This document shows positions 11,280-19,912 of a stretch of 64,000 bases of DNA, piece after piece. Numbering within the stretch: position 1 is the first letter of the stretch; each line of letters starts with the position of its first letter. Below the pieces are notes generated by a model that did no database searches, had not been told where the DNA came from, and saw only the letters and a program-made list of their open reading frames with translations. The position numbers were made by a program, and so were the translations under genes. Source of the stretch: Rhizobium sp. R711 (lineage in GTDB: Bacteria > Pseudomonadota > Alphaproteobacteria > Rhizobiales > Rhizobiaceae); the NCBI RefSeq assembly GCF_002211365.1, contig NZ_LOKZ01000038.1, positions 124,001-188,000 of the forward strand, read 5' to 3'.

Positions 11280-11566
11280 AGCCTTTCAGGGTTAAAGCGT
11301 TCTGTTGGCTCAAACGGAGTCGAATGGTCGACGGGTCGGCGCGCGTCGTAGCCATTTCCTACGGCCAAGCCGGCCGGTCGATCAGGCGGCCCGTTTCAGC
11401 CAACCCCGGTGGTTTGCTTGCGAACCAGCTAGGGCCGGGCATCTTTCCACCAGGATCAGAGGCGATCGGCTCAGACGTACATTGGGGTGTGCCCTTCGCC
11501 AATCGCCTCTGCCCTGACGAAAACCTGCTCCGGCAGAACGCTTCAATTTAACTCTGAAAGGCTCTA
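11277..11566. repeat. 290-bp intergenic element with terminal inverted repeats
   Basis: The left end at 11277-11304 starts TAGAGCCTTTCAGGGTTAAA. The right end at 11534-11566, read on the opposite strand, starts TAGAGCCTTTCAGAGTTAAA. Both ends then run into GCGTTCTG; the right arm has five extra bases (TTGAA) before it. An inner inverted pair, AGAGGCGAT and ATCGCCTCT, lies at about 11458-11508. No frame inside codes for a recognisable protein. The structure fits a MITE or a rhizobial intergenic mosaic element (RIME-type). No flanking target duplication was evident. The left end supplies the apt stop codon. Confidence 0.75.
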
Positions 11567-11576
11567 AGGCTAGCGC

Positions 11577-12044
11577 TTACTCGAATTCGATGACGGTGCT
11601 TTCGAACCGGATGACCGGCGTGCCGTCGGCGATCGTCCCCTCGCACAGAATACTGTTCAGCCGGCACCCTGGACGGGACGCCAGGGGACGGCTCGCAAGG
11701 AACGTGACAGAGTAGGTCACTTCCTCGCCGGCGTAGACCGGGCGCAGCCATTGAAGCTTCTGAAACCCAGGGGAGGGACCAAGCTTGGGTGGTTTCACTC
11801 CCTCGCTTGCAAGGCGCGCGCACTCGGCGCTCCAGTAGGCGATGAAAGTTTTCATCCAGGCCGCGCAAGTGTGCCATCCCGAAGCGCAGTGTCCACCAAA
11901 GAGCGTGGCCTTCGCAGCCTCCGCATCCAAGTGAAATGGTTGAGGGTCGAAGCGCTCGGCAAAGTGAATGATCCGTTCGGCCGTAAATAGATAGCTTCCG
12001 ATGTCGGTCTTCTCGCCGGCGGCGTAGCGTTCCGCCATAATCAT
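11577..12044 (-). CDS. MaoC-like (hot-dog fold) dehydratase, downstream copy
   Basis: A 155-residue protein of the MaoC/R-specific enoyl-CoA hydratase family. Landmarks are FAERFDPQPFHLDAEAA, with the Asp/His catalytic pair spaced as in hydratase 2 enzymes, followed by GHCASGWHTCAAWMK and the substrate-side WLRPVYAGEEV. The start overlaps the stop of the adjacent MaoC gene by four bases (ATGA), so the two are translationally coupled. An internal ATG at 12038 is an alternative start. The pair may form a heterodimer acting on an acyl-CoA, but the substrate is not evident. The inverted-repeat element begins just downstream. Confidence 0.85.
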   Translation of the reverse strand: MIMAERYAAGEKTDIGSYLFTAERIIHFAERFDPQPFHLDAEAAKATLFGGHCASGWHTCAAWMKTFIAYWSAECARLASEGVKPPKLGPSPGFQKLQWLRPVYAGEEVTYSVTFLASRPLASRPGCRLNSILCEGTIADGTPVIRFESTVIEFE

Positions 12045-12511
12045 GCGGTCTTCTCCAGCGTTTCACGCATGACGAACATGATCGAGTTCTCGGCGCGACA
12101 GACGAGTTCTGCTTTCTGATTTAAAACTTCATGGCGGAACTTCACCATGCCGATGCCGGGCCTAGAGCGCAGTGCGCGGGTTTCTATGACCGTCGAATGA
12201 CCTGCAAGCGTATCTCCGGCAAGAACAGGCTTTCGCCACTCCATGAAATCCACGCCGGGCGCGCCTTGGGAGAACGAATTGACGAGAAAGCTCTCCGCCA
12301 TCATGCGCATGAACAGCGCCGAGGTATGCCAGCCGGATGCCGCCAGGCCACCGAGGATGCTGGCGCGACCGGCCGCCTCGTCCAGATGCATCGGCTGCGG
12401 GTCAAATTCGCGGGCGAATTCGATGATCTCCGCTGCGGTTACCGACCGCGGCCCGAGCGCAAAGCGTCGCCCCGGCTGGAAATCTTCGAAGGTAAGTTTC
12501 TGATCGGACAA
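12041..12511 (-). CDS. MaoC-like (hot-dog fold) dehydratase, upstream copy
   Basis: A 156-residue paralogue of the next gene, with the same order of landmarks: FAREFDPQPMHLDEAAG, GLAASGWHTSALFMRMM and WRKPVLAGDTLAGHSTV. It contains the Asp-x-x-x-x-His hydratase pattern. A four-base ATGA overlap links it to the second copy. Related tandem MaoC pairs are common in alphaproteobacteria and are predicted (R)-specific enoyl-CoA hydratases, though many lack a demonstrated substrate. The gene diverges from the DUF2157 gene, with about 80 bases between them. Confidence 0.87.
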   Translation of the reverse strand: MSDQKLTFEDFQPGRRFALGPRSVTAAEIIEFAREFDPQPMHLDEAAGRASILGGLAASGWHTSALFMRMMAESFLVNSFSQGAPGVDFMEWRKPVLAGDTLAGHSTVIETRALRSRPGIGMVKFRHEVLNQKAELVCRAENSIMFVMRETLEKTA

Positions 12512-12592
12512 ATTCCTCTTTCCCTCGTAGGAGTTTCAAAACGACTACAATAGCATTCGAAGCGACTCAACGATTCCCGCGAGAATTTGACC

Positions 12593-13672
12593 ATGCCCGA
12601 ATTGAAGTTGATCCTTGATGAAGCCGAGCGGGAGGGTCTCATTCCGCGCCAGGCTGCTGAGCGGCTGCTACCATTCCTGATCGCGCACGGCGTCAGGGTC
12701 GATCAACTGTCGTCCGAAGCGCCTCCACGGTCGGTGCCTTTTTCGGATACCGAAACGCCAAGCTTCGTGCGTGGCTTCCATGACGTGTTGATAACCATCG
12801 GCATTGTCGTAGCGTTGGCCGGCTTGTGGGGTATCGCTTCGGTTTATGCCGTGCTGCCAGCGATCGTCGTCCTCGCCGAGATCCTTGTTCGACGTCAGAG
12901 GCTGGCGTTGCCCGCCGTCGTGCTGACGATTGCGCTTGCCATCTGGACGGCAGTTGTCGGCGCGCAATGGCTGCAAGATTCGCCTTCTTTTATCCCGATA
13001 GGTGGCAACGTTGCGCTGCAGTACACCCTTTCCTTTCCAGTCGTTCTAGGGCTCTTCTACCTGCTCTATCGCGTACCGCTCGCGCTTGCGTTGACGATCA
13101 TGGGGGCGGCAGTGGTCGCGCTGCAATTGATTCTGCGTGCGCTTGGCTGGCTGAGCGGCGATCCACTCTTCGATGTCAATCATCCCATCGTCTTGTCGAT
13201 TATCGCGATCGCGTGTGCGGTCGGTCTTTTCGCACTGGCGATGACATTCGATCTGCGCGACCCGCTTCGTCGTACAATCAATTCCGACGTTGCCTTCTGG
13301 CTCCATCTCGGTGCCGCGCCGGCCTTGCTCTACAGTGTCATATCGCTAGCCGGGCTCAGCGGCGGCACGCTTGCCGCGCTGCAGACGGTATCGTTTCGTA
13401 CGCCGGTTGTGGTTGTGACCGTCGTCGCGCTCATGTTGATCGGCCTTATCATTGACCGGCGCGCATTCGTGACGTCAGGCCTGCTGTCGCTGGGCTTTGC
13501 GCTCTACGGAATCTTCCGCCTGGGGGACGCGCGGGTCGATACCTACATCTACATCACGCTTCTGACTGTTGGCGCGATCGTGCTGGTGATCGGGACGGGA
13601 TGGATGCCGCTCCGTCGGTTCGTCATGGGCAGGCTGCCGGCTGCCATGCAGGCGAAACTGCCGCCGGCATAG
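12593..13672 (+). CDS. DUF2157 multi-spanning membrane protein
   Basis: A 359-residue protein with a soluble N-terminus (LKLILDEAEREGLIPRQAAE, the DUF2157 signature helix) followed by about ten hydrophobic helices from residue ~65 to ~345. The family has no assigned function. The ATG at 12593 is preferred over a TTG two codons earlier. It converges on ychF with 22 bases between stops. Confidence 0.82.
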   Translation: MPELKLILDEAEREGLIPRQAAERLLPFLIAHGVRVDQLSSEAPPRSVPFSDTETPSFVRGFHDVLITIGIVVALAGLWGIASVYAVLPAIVVLAEILVRRQRLALPAVVLTIALAIWTAVVGAQWLQDSPSFIPIGGNVALQYTLSFPVVLGLFYLLYRVPLALALTIMGAAVVALQLILRALGWLSGDPLFDVNHPIVLSIIAIACAVGLFALAMTFDLRDPLRRTINSDVAFWLHLGAAPALLYSVISLAGLSGGTLAALQTVSFRTPVVVVTVVALMLIGLIIDRRAFVTSGLLSLGFALYGIFRLGDARVDTYIYITLLTVGAIVLVIGTGWMPLRRFVMGRLPAAMQAKLPPA

Positions 13673-13694
13673 GGCGGCAGTTTCTCGGTTCGCG

Positions 13695-14798
13695 TCAGGT
13701 ATTGAAGCGGAAGTGGATGACGTCGCCGTCCTGGACGACGTATTCCTTACCTTCGTCGCGGCCCTTGCCGGCTTCCTTGGCGCCGACTTCACCCTTGAAG
13801 TTGATGTAGTCGTCGTAGCCGATGGTGAAGGCGCGGATGAAGCCGCGTTCGAAGTCGGTGTGGATCACGCCAGCCGCCTGCGGCGCCTTGGTGCCGCGCA
13901 CGATCGTCCAGGCGCGTGTTTCCTTGGGGCCAACCGTGAAATAGGTGATCAGGTCGAGCAGGTGGTAACCGGCTCGGATCAACCGGTCGAGACCGGCTTC
14001 CTCGAGGCCGAGCGCCGAGAGGAACTCCGCCGCTTCCTCCTCAGGAAGTTGGGCCACTTCGGATTCGATCGCGGCCGAGATGATGACGCATTCGGCGCCC
14101 TGCTTCTCGGCCATGGCGGCGACTGCCTTGGTGTGCTCGTTGCCGGTCGAAGCGTCGGCTTCCGCGACGTTGCAGACATAGAGGACCGGATGCGAGGTCA
14201 GGAGGTTGAGGCCCTTCAGGATCTCGATTTCTTCCGGCGCCAGAGTCTTCAAGAGCAGGCGAGCGGGCTTGCCTTCGTTCAGCAGCTTGATCACGGCTTC
14301 CATGACCGGCAGCTGGGATATCGAATCCTTGTCCTTGCCCGTGGCGCGCTTGCGCGTCTGCTCGACACGGCGCTCAAGGCTTTCGAGGTCGGCCAGCATC
14401 AGTTCGGTTTCGATCGTGTCGGCATCGCCGACCGGATTGATGCGACCCTCGACGTGCGTGATGTCGTCGTCCTCGAAGCAGCGCAGCACGTGCACGACTG
14501 CATCGACTTCGCGGATATTGGCGAGGAATTTGTTGCCGAGGCCTTCACCCTTCGAAGCGCCGCGCACCAGGCCGGCGATATCTACGAAAGAGATGCGGGT
14601 CGGGATGATTTCCTTGGAGCCGGCGACCACTGCGAGCCTCTGCATGCGGGGATCAGGAACGGCGACTTCGCCGGTGTTCGGTTCGATCGTGCAGAAGGGA
14701 TAGTTTGCCGCCTGCGCTGCTGCCGTCTTTGTGAGCGCGTTGAAGAGGGTCGATTTGCCGACATTCGGCAGACCGACGATACCGCATTTGAAGCCCAT
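13695..14798 (-). CDS. ychF: Redox-regulated P-loop ATPase YchF (Obg family)
   Basis: A 367-residue Obg-family protein that binds ribosomes and influences stress resistance. Seen motifs: G1 GLPNVGKST at residue ~8, G3 DIAGLVRGASKGEGLG near 70, and CNVAEAD near 208. The last is the NxxE form of G4 that gives this family ATP rather than GTP preference. A helical insertion with long charged stretches follows the G3 region, and a C-terminal TGS domain ends in YVVQDGDVIHFRFN. The length is typical. It diverges from clpS. Confidence 0.96.
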   Translation of the reverse strand: MGFKCGIVGLPNVGKSTLFNALTKTAAAQAANYPFCTIEPNTGEVAVPDPRMQRLAVVAGSKEIIPTRISFVDIAGLVRGASKGEGLGNKFLANIREVDAVVHVLRCFEDDDITHVEGRINPVGDADTIETELMLADLESLERRVEQTRKRATGKDKDSISQLPVMEAVIKLLNEGKPARLLLKTLAPEEIEILKGLNLLTSHPVLYVCNVAEADASTGNEHTKAVAAMAEKQGAECVIISAAIESEVAQLPEEEAAEFLSALGLEEAGLDRLIRAGYHLLDLITYFTVGPKETRAWTIVRGTKAPQAAGVIHTDFERGFIRAFTIGYDDYINFKGEVGAKEAGKGRDEGKEYVVQDGDVIHFRFNT

Positions 14799-14977
14799 GG
14801 CCAGAAACCTGCTGTTCTTGAATTCGTTGGTGCTGGCTATGGGATAAAACGCGCCTTGCGGTCAAGCTTTTCGCGCAAGTCTCTTGCATTGCGAGGGTTG
14901 AAGGGTCGCCTTTGCAGCGCAATATAGATATTGGCGATCTGTTCTCGCTTCTTCATGTCATCAACGGTGGGTTTCCG

Positions 14978-15289
14978 ATGAGTGACAACGATATTGCCCT
15001 TAAACCGAAGACAAAGTCTAAACCGAAGCTGGATCGGCCGAAGCTCTATAAGGTCATCCTGTTCAATGACGATTACACGCCGCGCGAATTCGTCGTGATG
15101 ATCCTCAAGGCTGTCTTCCGCATGAGTGAGGAGGTTGGCTATCGTGTGATGATGACAGCGCACAAGATGGGATCGAGCGTCGTTGTGGTCTGTACGAAGG
15201 ATATCGCCGAGACCAAGGTCAAGGAGGCGATGGATTATGCCAAGGAGGCCGGCTTTCCCCTGATGCTGACGGCGGAGCCGGAGGAATAG
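14978..15289 (+). CDS. clpS: ATP-dependent Clp protease adaptor ClpS
   Basis: A 103-residue N-end-rule adaptor that delivers substrates with destabilising N-terminal residues to ClpAP. The core LYKVILFNDDYTPREFVV and VMMTAHKMGSSVVVV form the substrate pocket and ClpA interface. The ATG at 14978 matches the family's Lys/Pro-rich start (KPKTKSKPKLDRPK); a longer frame from 14912 is less likely. No clpA neighbour is present. Rhizobia carry two ClpS paralogues, and this lone copy is most like ClpS2. Confidence 0.93.
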   Translation: MSDNDIALKPKTKSKPKLDRPKLYKVILFNDDYTPREFVVMILKAVFRMSEEVGYRVMMTAHKMGSSVVVVCTKDIAETKVKEAMDYAKEAGFPLMLTAEPEE

Positions 15290-15352
15290 CTTGCGATCTC
15301 TAACCAGGCTTCCCAGCATTCTCCTTCTTTTCAGGCTCGGGCTGCTCTGAGC

Positions 15353-15814
15353 TTAGTCGTCAGCCGGTCGTCGGATCTGGTAGCCGGTCTTGTCCTGTCT
15401 GAAACCGCAGTTCTCGTAGAAACGCAGCGTTGTCGGATCCTTCGAGCCGGTAAGGAGCATCACCTTGTAGCAGCCGGCCTTCCATGCCGTTTCGATGGCA
15501 TGCAGGATCAAGGCCCGTCCGTAGCCACGCTGCCGGTGATCGGCAGCAGTAACAACGTTCTCGATCAGTGCATAAGACGCGCCATGCCGGGTCAGATTGG
15601 GGACGATGACCAGCGTCACCGACGACGCGGGGGCTCGACCCGCCACGCCGAGGAAAATCGTCATGCCAGGCTGTGCGAGGATCGCTTCAAACCGTTCTTC
15701 GGCAAACGCGCGGTCCATGACCGGATCAGTTGGGTTGAGCTCATGGTAAAGGGCAAGCACGCCCGGCAGATCGCCAATCTCGGCGGCGCGGATGACGAGT
15801 TCGCCGGCAGACAT
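15353..15814 (-). CDS. GNAT-family N-acetyltransferase
   Basis: A 153-residue acetyl-CoA-dependent transferase. The acetyl-CoA loop is visible as TAADHRQRGYGRALILHAIE, matching Q/R-x-x-G-x-G/A, and the C-terminal NCGFRQDKTGYQIR is typical of the fold. The substrate is not predictable. It starts three bases after the pth stop on the same strand, so it is probably co-transcribed with pth. Confidence 0.88.
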   Translation of the reverse strand: MSAGELVIRAAEIGDLPGVLALYHELNPTDPVMDRAFAEERFEAILAQPGMTIFLGVAGRAPASSVTLVIVPNLTRHGASYALIENVVTAADHRQRGYGRALILHAIETAWKAGCYKVMLLTGSKDPTTLRFYENCGFRQDKTGYQIRRPADD

Positions 15815-15817
15815 GGT

Positions 15818-16534
15818 TCAATCGCCCTTGTTGCCGAACATTTTCTTCAGCATTTCAGCCATTGGCCCAGTTGCAGGCAGCTTTGGCTGATTGTGATTGC
15901 GGGCCTGGTGGATATGGGACTTTGCCGCCGCCTTCTTCTCCGGCTTCGGCTTCTCCTCTTCGACATTGCCGCCGAGCGCAAGGGCCAGCTTGTTCATCAG
16001 CTGGGAATCTTCCTTGCGGACCAGCATGTCGGCATTGTCGGCAAGCGCATCCAGCAGCGGTTCAAGCCAGGCCTGGTCGGCCTTTGCGAAGTCGCTGAGA
16101 ACGTGATGCTGCACGAGTTCCTTGACGCCGGGGTGACCGATGCCGAGTCGCAGCCGGCGATATTCCTTGCCGCAATGAGCGTCCAGCGACTTGATGCCGT
16201 TGTGGCCGCCGTGGCCGCCACCTGTCTTGAGGCGGGCCTTACCGGAGGGCAAGTCGAGTTCGTCATAGATCGCAACGAGGTCGGCGGGCTGCAGTTTGTA
16301 AAAACGCATGGCCTCGCCGACGGCTTCGCCCGAGAGGTTCATGTAGGTCTGGGGCTTGATGAGCAGCACCTTCTCGCCTGCTATCTCGCCCTCGGCGATC
16401 TCAGCCTTGAACTTCTTCGACCAAGGCGAAAAACTATGGCGACGGTAAATGGCATCGACGGCCATGAAGCCGATGTTGTGGCGGTTTCCGGCGTATTTGC
16501 CGCCGGGATTACCGAGACCCGCGATGATCAGCAT
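15818..16534 (-). CDS. pth: Peptidyl-tRNA hydrolase
   Basis: A 238-residue enzyme that recycles peptidyl-tRNAs released from stalled ribosomes. The catalytic region GLGNPGGKYAGNRHNIGF with its His is present, along with YMNLSGEAV, YDELDLPSGK and the GGGHGGHNGIKS loop. The ATG at 16534 is the only start consistent with the family. A tail of about 45 residues, rich in Lys and Glu (KPKPEKKAAAK), extends beyond the E. coli enzyme and is usual in rhizobia. rplY, its common partner in related genomes, lies 3.4 kb away beyond two signalling genes. Confidence 0.96.
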   Translation of the reverse strand: MLIIAGLGNPGGKYAGNRHNIGFMAVDAIYRRHSFSPWSKKFKAEIAEGEIAGEKVLLIKPQTYMNLSGEAVGEAMRFYKLQPADLVAIYDELDLPSGKARLKTGGGHGGHNGIKSLDAHCGKEYRRLRLGIGHPGVKELVQHHVLSDFAKADQAWLEPLLDALADNADMLVRKEDSQLMNKLALALGGNVEEEKPKPEKKAAAKSHIHQARNHNQPKLPATGPMAEMLKKMFGNKGD

Positions 16535-16624
16535 GGCTCGTTCATTCCTTGCAATGTGCTTTTTCCGTTCACCATCGCGAAACGGCGTCAAAGTCAAGAC
16601 GAAGTGGCCGCTGCCGCGGAAAAA

Positions 16625-17344
16625 TCAGTCCGCGGAGCTTAGGCCATATTTGGTGAAGATGGCCTTCTGCGTGCCATCGGCAATTAGCTTGTCCAGTGCG
16701 GCTTGCATCTTGGTCAGCAGATCGCTTGGGAAGTTCTTCTCGCAGGCTATCCCCATCGGCTGGGTGGAGAGTATCGTAACCATCTCCAAGGGCTGTTCCG
16801 CCTTGAGCTTGCCGAAGTAGATCTCGGAGATCGGCATCATGTCGATGCGACCGTTCAGTAGCTTGCGCAGTGTGGCGTTGAAGTCGGTGGCGATGTCGAG
16901 CTTGGTGAAGCCGTTCTCCTTCAGCGTCATCTCGGTGTAGTCTTCGCGCTGGGTACCGACCGTGTATTTCTTGGCTTCCTCGAGATCCTTGGCTGTCACG
17001 CCGGAGCCCGTCTTGGTAATGAGGATGTTGCGATCGACCAGTAGCGGTTCGACCCATTTGAACATCGGATCGCGTTTCGCATTGTGCGCGGTCGTGAAGA
17101 CGCAGCCCAAAGGCGTGTTTTGGGCGAGGGCGTAGGCTCGCGCCCAAGGCATCATCTCGATTTTGTATTCAATGCCGGCGTCCTTCATCACCTTTTCGAC
17201 TTGCTCGACCGAGGCGCCTTTGATTGCTTTCCCGTCGCGGTAGCTGAAGGGAGGGTATTCCTCCGTCGCGAGTGTGACGGCGGCTGCAATGGCATGGGTC
17301 GAGGCAGCGAGACCCAACAGAATGGAAAGCAGCAGTCTCTTCAT
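16625..17344 (-). CDS. Periplasmic amino-acid-type solute-binding protein (orphan)
   Basis: A 239-residue family-3 solute-binding protein. A Sec signal peptide (MKRLLLSILLGLAASTHAIA, cleavage near AIAAA) is followed by the two-lobed domain: TLATEEYPPFSYRDGK at the mature N-terminus, GCVFTTAHNAKRDPMFKWV, and NGRIDMMPIS near the hinge. The ATG at 17344 is chosen because the signal peptide begins there. No permease or ATPase gene is nearby. Instead it follows the HAMP-PAS-GGDEF-EAL gene by only 23 bases, so the two are probably co-transcribed. The binding protein may sense a ligand for that membrane enzyme rather than feed a transporter. The ligand is unknown. Confidence 0.87.
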   Translation of the reverse strand: MKRLLLSILLGLAASTHAIAAAVTLATEEYPPFSYRDGKAIKGASVEQVEKVMKDAGIEYKIEMMPWARAYALAQNTPLGCVFTTAHNAKRDPMFKWVEPLLVDRNILITKTGSGVTAKDLEEAKKYTVGTQREDYTEMTLKENGFTKLDIATDFNATLRKLLNGRIDMMPISEIYFGKLKAEQPLEMVTILSTQPMGIACEKNFPSDLLTKMQAALDKLIADGTQKAIFTKYGLSSAD

Positions 17345-17367
17345 CGCGTTGACCTTCTTCCCCGTGT

Positions 17368-19728
17368 TCAAGAAGCCCGCGCGATAGGCTGTTCCGCTGC
17401 GGACAAACGCTCGATCAAAGCCGTGGCATGCTGTGGGCGGTGGAACAGATATCCTTGGCCGAAGTCGAGGCCCATTTCGTGAAGCGTCTGGCATTCATCC
17501 TCGGTCTCGATGCCTTCGGCGATGACAGTGCAGCCCATCTTGTGGGATAGCGTCGTGATGCTTTCCACCAGCGTGCGGCTCTTTTCGCGGACATCATCAT
17601 TTGTGTCGTTGATCGACTGGGTGAACGACTGGTCGACCTTGATGATGTCGACCGGAAAGCGATTGAGATAGCTCAGTGAGGAATAGCCGGTACCGAAGTC
17701 ATCGAGGGCAATTCTGCAGCCGAAACGGCGCATCTCGGTGACAACAGTGTGGATTTGCGGATTGTTATGCATCAGCACCGCCTCGGTGATCTCCACGACG
17801 ATGCGTTGAGGGCGAATGCCGTGGCGGCCAAGCAGTGCGGCCAGACGCGCGGGCAGGGCGTCTTCGAACTGCAAGGGAGAGAAGTTGATGGCGAGATAGC
17901 TGTCCTGCATTCCCGGTAACCTGGAAATGGCGGCAAGATGGGCGATCGCCTTCTCCATGATGACGTTGCCGACTCGAATAATCTTCGCCGTTTCCTCGGC
18001 GACATGGATGATTTCCGCCGGTGCCATCAAGCCCTTTTGCGGATGGTTGAGGCGCATCAGGGCCTCGAAACCCGCGATGCCGCGGCCGTTCAGGTTGACG
18101 ATCGGCTGCAGGTAGGCGTCGAACCAGTCCTCGGCGAGGCCGGCCTCGATATAGGTCTCGATTTCGGCGCGGGCCCGAGTACGGTCCATCATGCTGTTGT
18201 CGAAGAGCTGCGCACCGTTCTTGCCGTCACGCTTCTTTGCGTACATGGCCATGTCGGATTTCTGCAGCAGCTCGGATGCATTCGCGGCATGGAGCGGGTA
18301 AATGGCGATACCGACGCTGGCGCTCATATGCAGGTCCGGACCGAACGGCTCGATGAAGATGGAGGCAATCTGCTCGGCCATCGCGCTTGCCCGGCGGGTG
18401 GCATCCTTTGCCGGGAGAAGGATCGCGAATTCGTCGCCGCCCAGGCGGGCCGCTTGATCGGATGGTGCCAGGTGCATCTTCAACCGGTCGACAAACTCCC
18501 GAAGGGCCCTGTCGCCCTCGGCATGGCCGAGATTGTCGTTGATCCATTTGAAGCGATCGAGATCGATGAACAGGCAGGCGAGTTCCTGGCCTGCCGCATC
18601 CGCCTCCTGAATTTTGGTGTCGAGCACTGACTCGAACCCCTGACGGTTCAGCAGGCCGGTCAGATGGTCCCTGATGGCCTGCTGGTGGTTGCGGGCCTCG
18701 GAGGCTTTGAGCTCGGTGACATCGGTCATAACCGACAGTGAGAGCCGATCATAACCCGCGGTCGCCGCCGTCGATTCCAGAATGAGCACATCCATAATGT
18801 TACCGTCGGCGCAGATGAACTTGACCGTGACATCGACTGCGGGGCCGCCCTCGAGATCGTTCTTGCGCTTGAGGAAGGCTTCGCGCGTATCTGTAGTGAC
18901 GAGGTCGGCGAACCGGCGGCCGATCACGTGCGGTCGGTCGTAGCCGGTCGCGACGAGCCAGTAGTCGCTGACGGCGGTAATGCGATCGTCCTCGTCAAGG
19001 GAGAAGAGCATGGCGGGGGTCAGGTCGTAGATGTCGACGGCACGGCGATGCGCGAGCTTCAATTCGCGTTCCTCGCTTTCGAGCTTCGACTGCATCTCGT
19101 TGAAGCCACGGGCGAGGCGGCCCATCTCGTCGTTAGACTGCCAGTTCACGTGTTGCCGCGATCCGAGTTGGCGCGTGGCCTCGACCGCGGCCGTCAAGCG
19201 CATCAGCGGCCGGATGATGAAGATACGATTGCCGATCAAGGCAGCGCTGAATACGGCAAGCACCGCGAAGATGAAGATCGACATGAAGACGACTTCTTCG
19301 TGCTTGAGGCCGGAGAAGAGACCGAGGGCCGGATAGAACACGGAAATGGTGCCCAGATTTTTCGGGCCGTCGATGGTGTTGTATATGATCGCGCGCGACA
19401 CCTGGACGAGGCTGCCGTTAAACGACTTCGGTATAGTCGACTGTGTGACGTCGAGCTGCCCCGACTGGTCGCGGACCTGAACCTTGACGATGGCGCCCTG
19501 CGAAACGATCGTCGCGCTGATCTGGGTCACGCTGTCGTCGTCAAGGTCCCAGAGCGGCTTTGCGAGTGCCTGAGAATTGGCGACAAGAAGAACCGAGATG
19601 TGGTCACGTATTTCCTTGTCTGCGCGCTCAGAGGAAAGAAAAAGAAAAAGGACGAACAGTGGGGCGACGAAGAGCAGCAATGCTCCGCAAATAATTGCCA
19701 AAAAACGATTTTCAACGGAATTGTTCAT
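17368..19728 (-). CDS. Membrane GGDEF-EAL protein with HAMP and PAS domains
   Basis: A 786-residue c-di-GMP protein. Domain order: membrane helix (residues ~10-32); a periplasmic domain of ~120 residues containing LAKPLWDLDDDSV; a second helix (~155-175); HAMP (LMRLTAAVEATRQLG); PAS (ITAVSDYWLVATGYDR); GGDEF with intact RLGGDEFAILLP; and EAL with intact GFEALMRL, DDFGTGYSSLSYL and IAEGIETE. Both active sites look complete, so it could make and degrade c-di-GMP. The ATG at 19728 is favoured over an upstream ATG at 19752. It is followed after 23 bases by an orphan periplasmic binding protein, a likely input partner. The pair interrupts the rplY-pth neighbourhood. Confidence 0.93.
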   Translation of the reverse strand: MNNSVENRFLAIICGALLLFVAPLFVLFLFLSSERADKEIRDHISVLLVANSQALAKPLWDLDDDSVTQISATIVSQGAIVKVQVRDQSGQLDVTQSTIPKSFNGSLVQVSRAIIYNTIDGPKNLGTISVFYPALGLFSGLKHEEVVFMSIFIFAVLAVFSAALIGNRIFIIRPLMRLTAAVEATRQLGSRQHVNWQSNDEMGRLARGFNEMQSKLESEERELKLAHRRAVDIYDLTPAMLFSLDEDDRITAVSDYWLVATGYDRPHVIGRRFADLVTTDTREAFLKRKNDLEGGPAVDVTVKFICADGNIMDVLILESTAATAGYDRLSLSVMTDVTELKASEARNHQQAIRDHLTGLLNRQGFESVLDTKIQEADAAGQELACLFIDLDRFKWINDNLGHAEGDRALREFVDRLKMHLAPSDQAARLGGDEFAILLPAKDATRRASAMAEQIASIFIEPFGPDLHMSASVGIAIYPLHAANASELLQKSDMAMYAKKRDGKNGAQLFDNSMMDRTRARAEIETYIEAGLAEDWFDAYLQPIVNLNGRGIAGFEALMRLNHPQKGLMAPAEIIHVAEETAKIIRVGNVIMEKAIAHLAAISRLPGMQDSYLAINFSPLQFEDALPARLAALLGRHGIRPQRIVVEITEAVLMHNNPQIHTVVTEMRRFGCRIALDDFGTGYSSLSYLNRFPVDIIKVDQSFTQSINDTNDDVREKSRTLVESITTLSHKMGCTVIAEGIETEDECQTLHEMGLDFGQGYLFHRPQHATALIERLSAAEQPIARAS

Positions 19729-19859
19729 TGTTCCGTTTGCTCCCAGCCGCACTTTGCATCCACGATTTTCTACGCCCGTGGGTCTTCAAAAACGTACCGG
19801 CATGGTTTCACGAAATGTATTAAATGTTGCTGAAACGGGCTTCCTACCGCCAACGAAAA

Positions 19860-19887
19860 GGGCCCGCTTTCGCAAGAAAGCGGGCCC
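19860..19887 (-). terminator. Intrinsic terminator of rplY
   Basis: A near-perfect 12-bp stem (GGGCCCGCTTTC with GAAAGCGGGCCC) closes a short loop 25 bases after the rplY stop. Read on the minus strand it ends in a short T tract (CTTTTCG). Confidence 0.85.
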
Positions 19888-19912
19888 TATGCTTTACAAA
19901 TTATGGAAGCGA

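Noticed and set aside
13713..14927. A 404-codon plus-strand open frame
   Set aside because: It is the antisense of ychF, which has complete nucleotide-binding motifs. No motif appears in the plus-strand product.
15500..16642. A 380-codon plus-strand open frame
   Set aside because: It runs antisense to the acetyltransferase and pth, both well supported, and has no recognisable domain.
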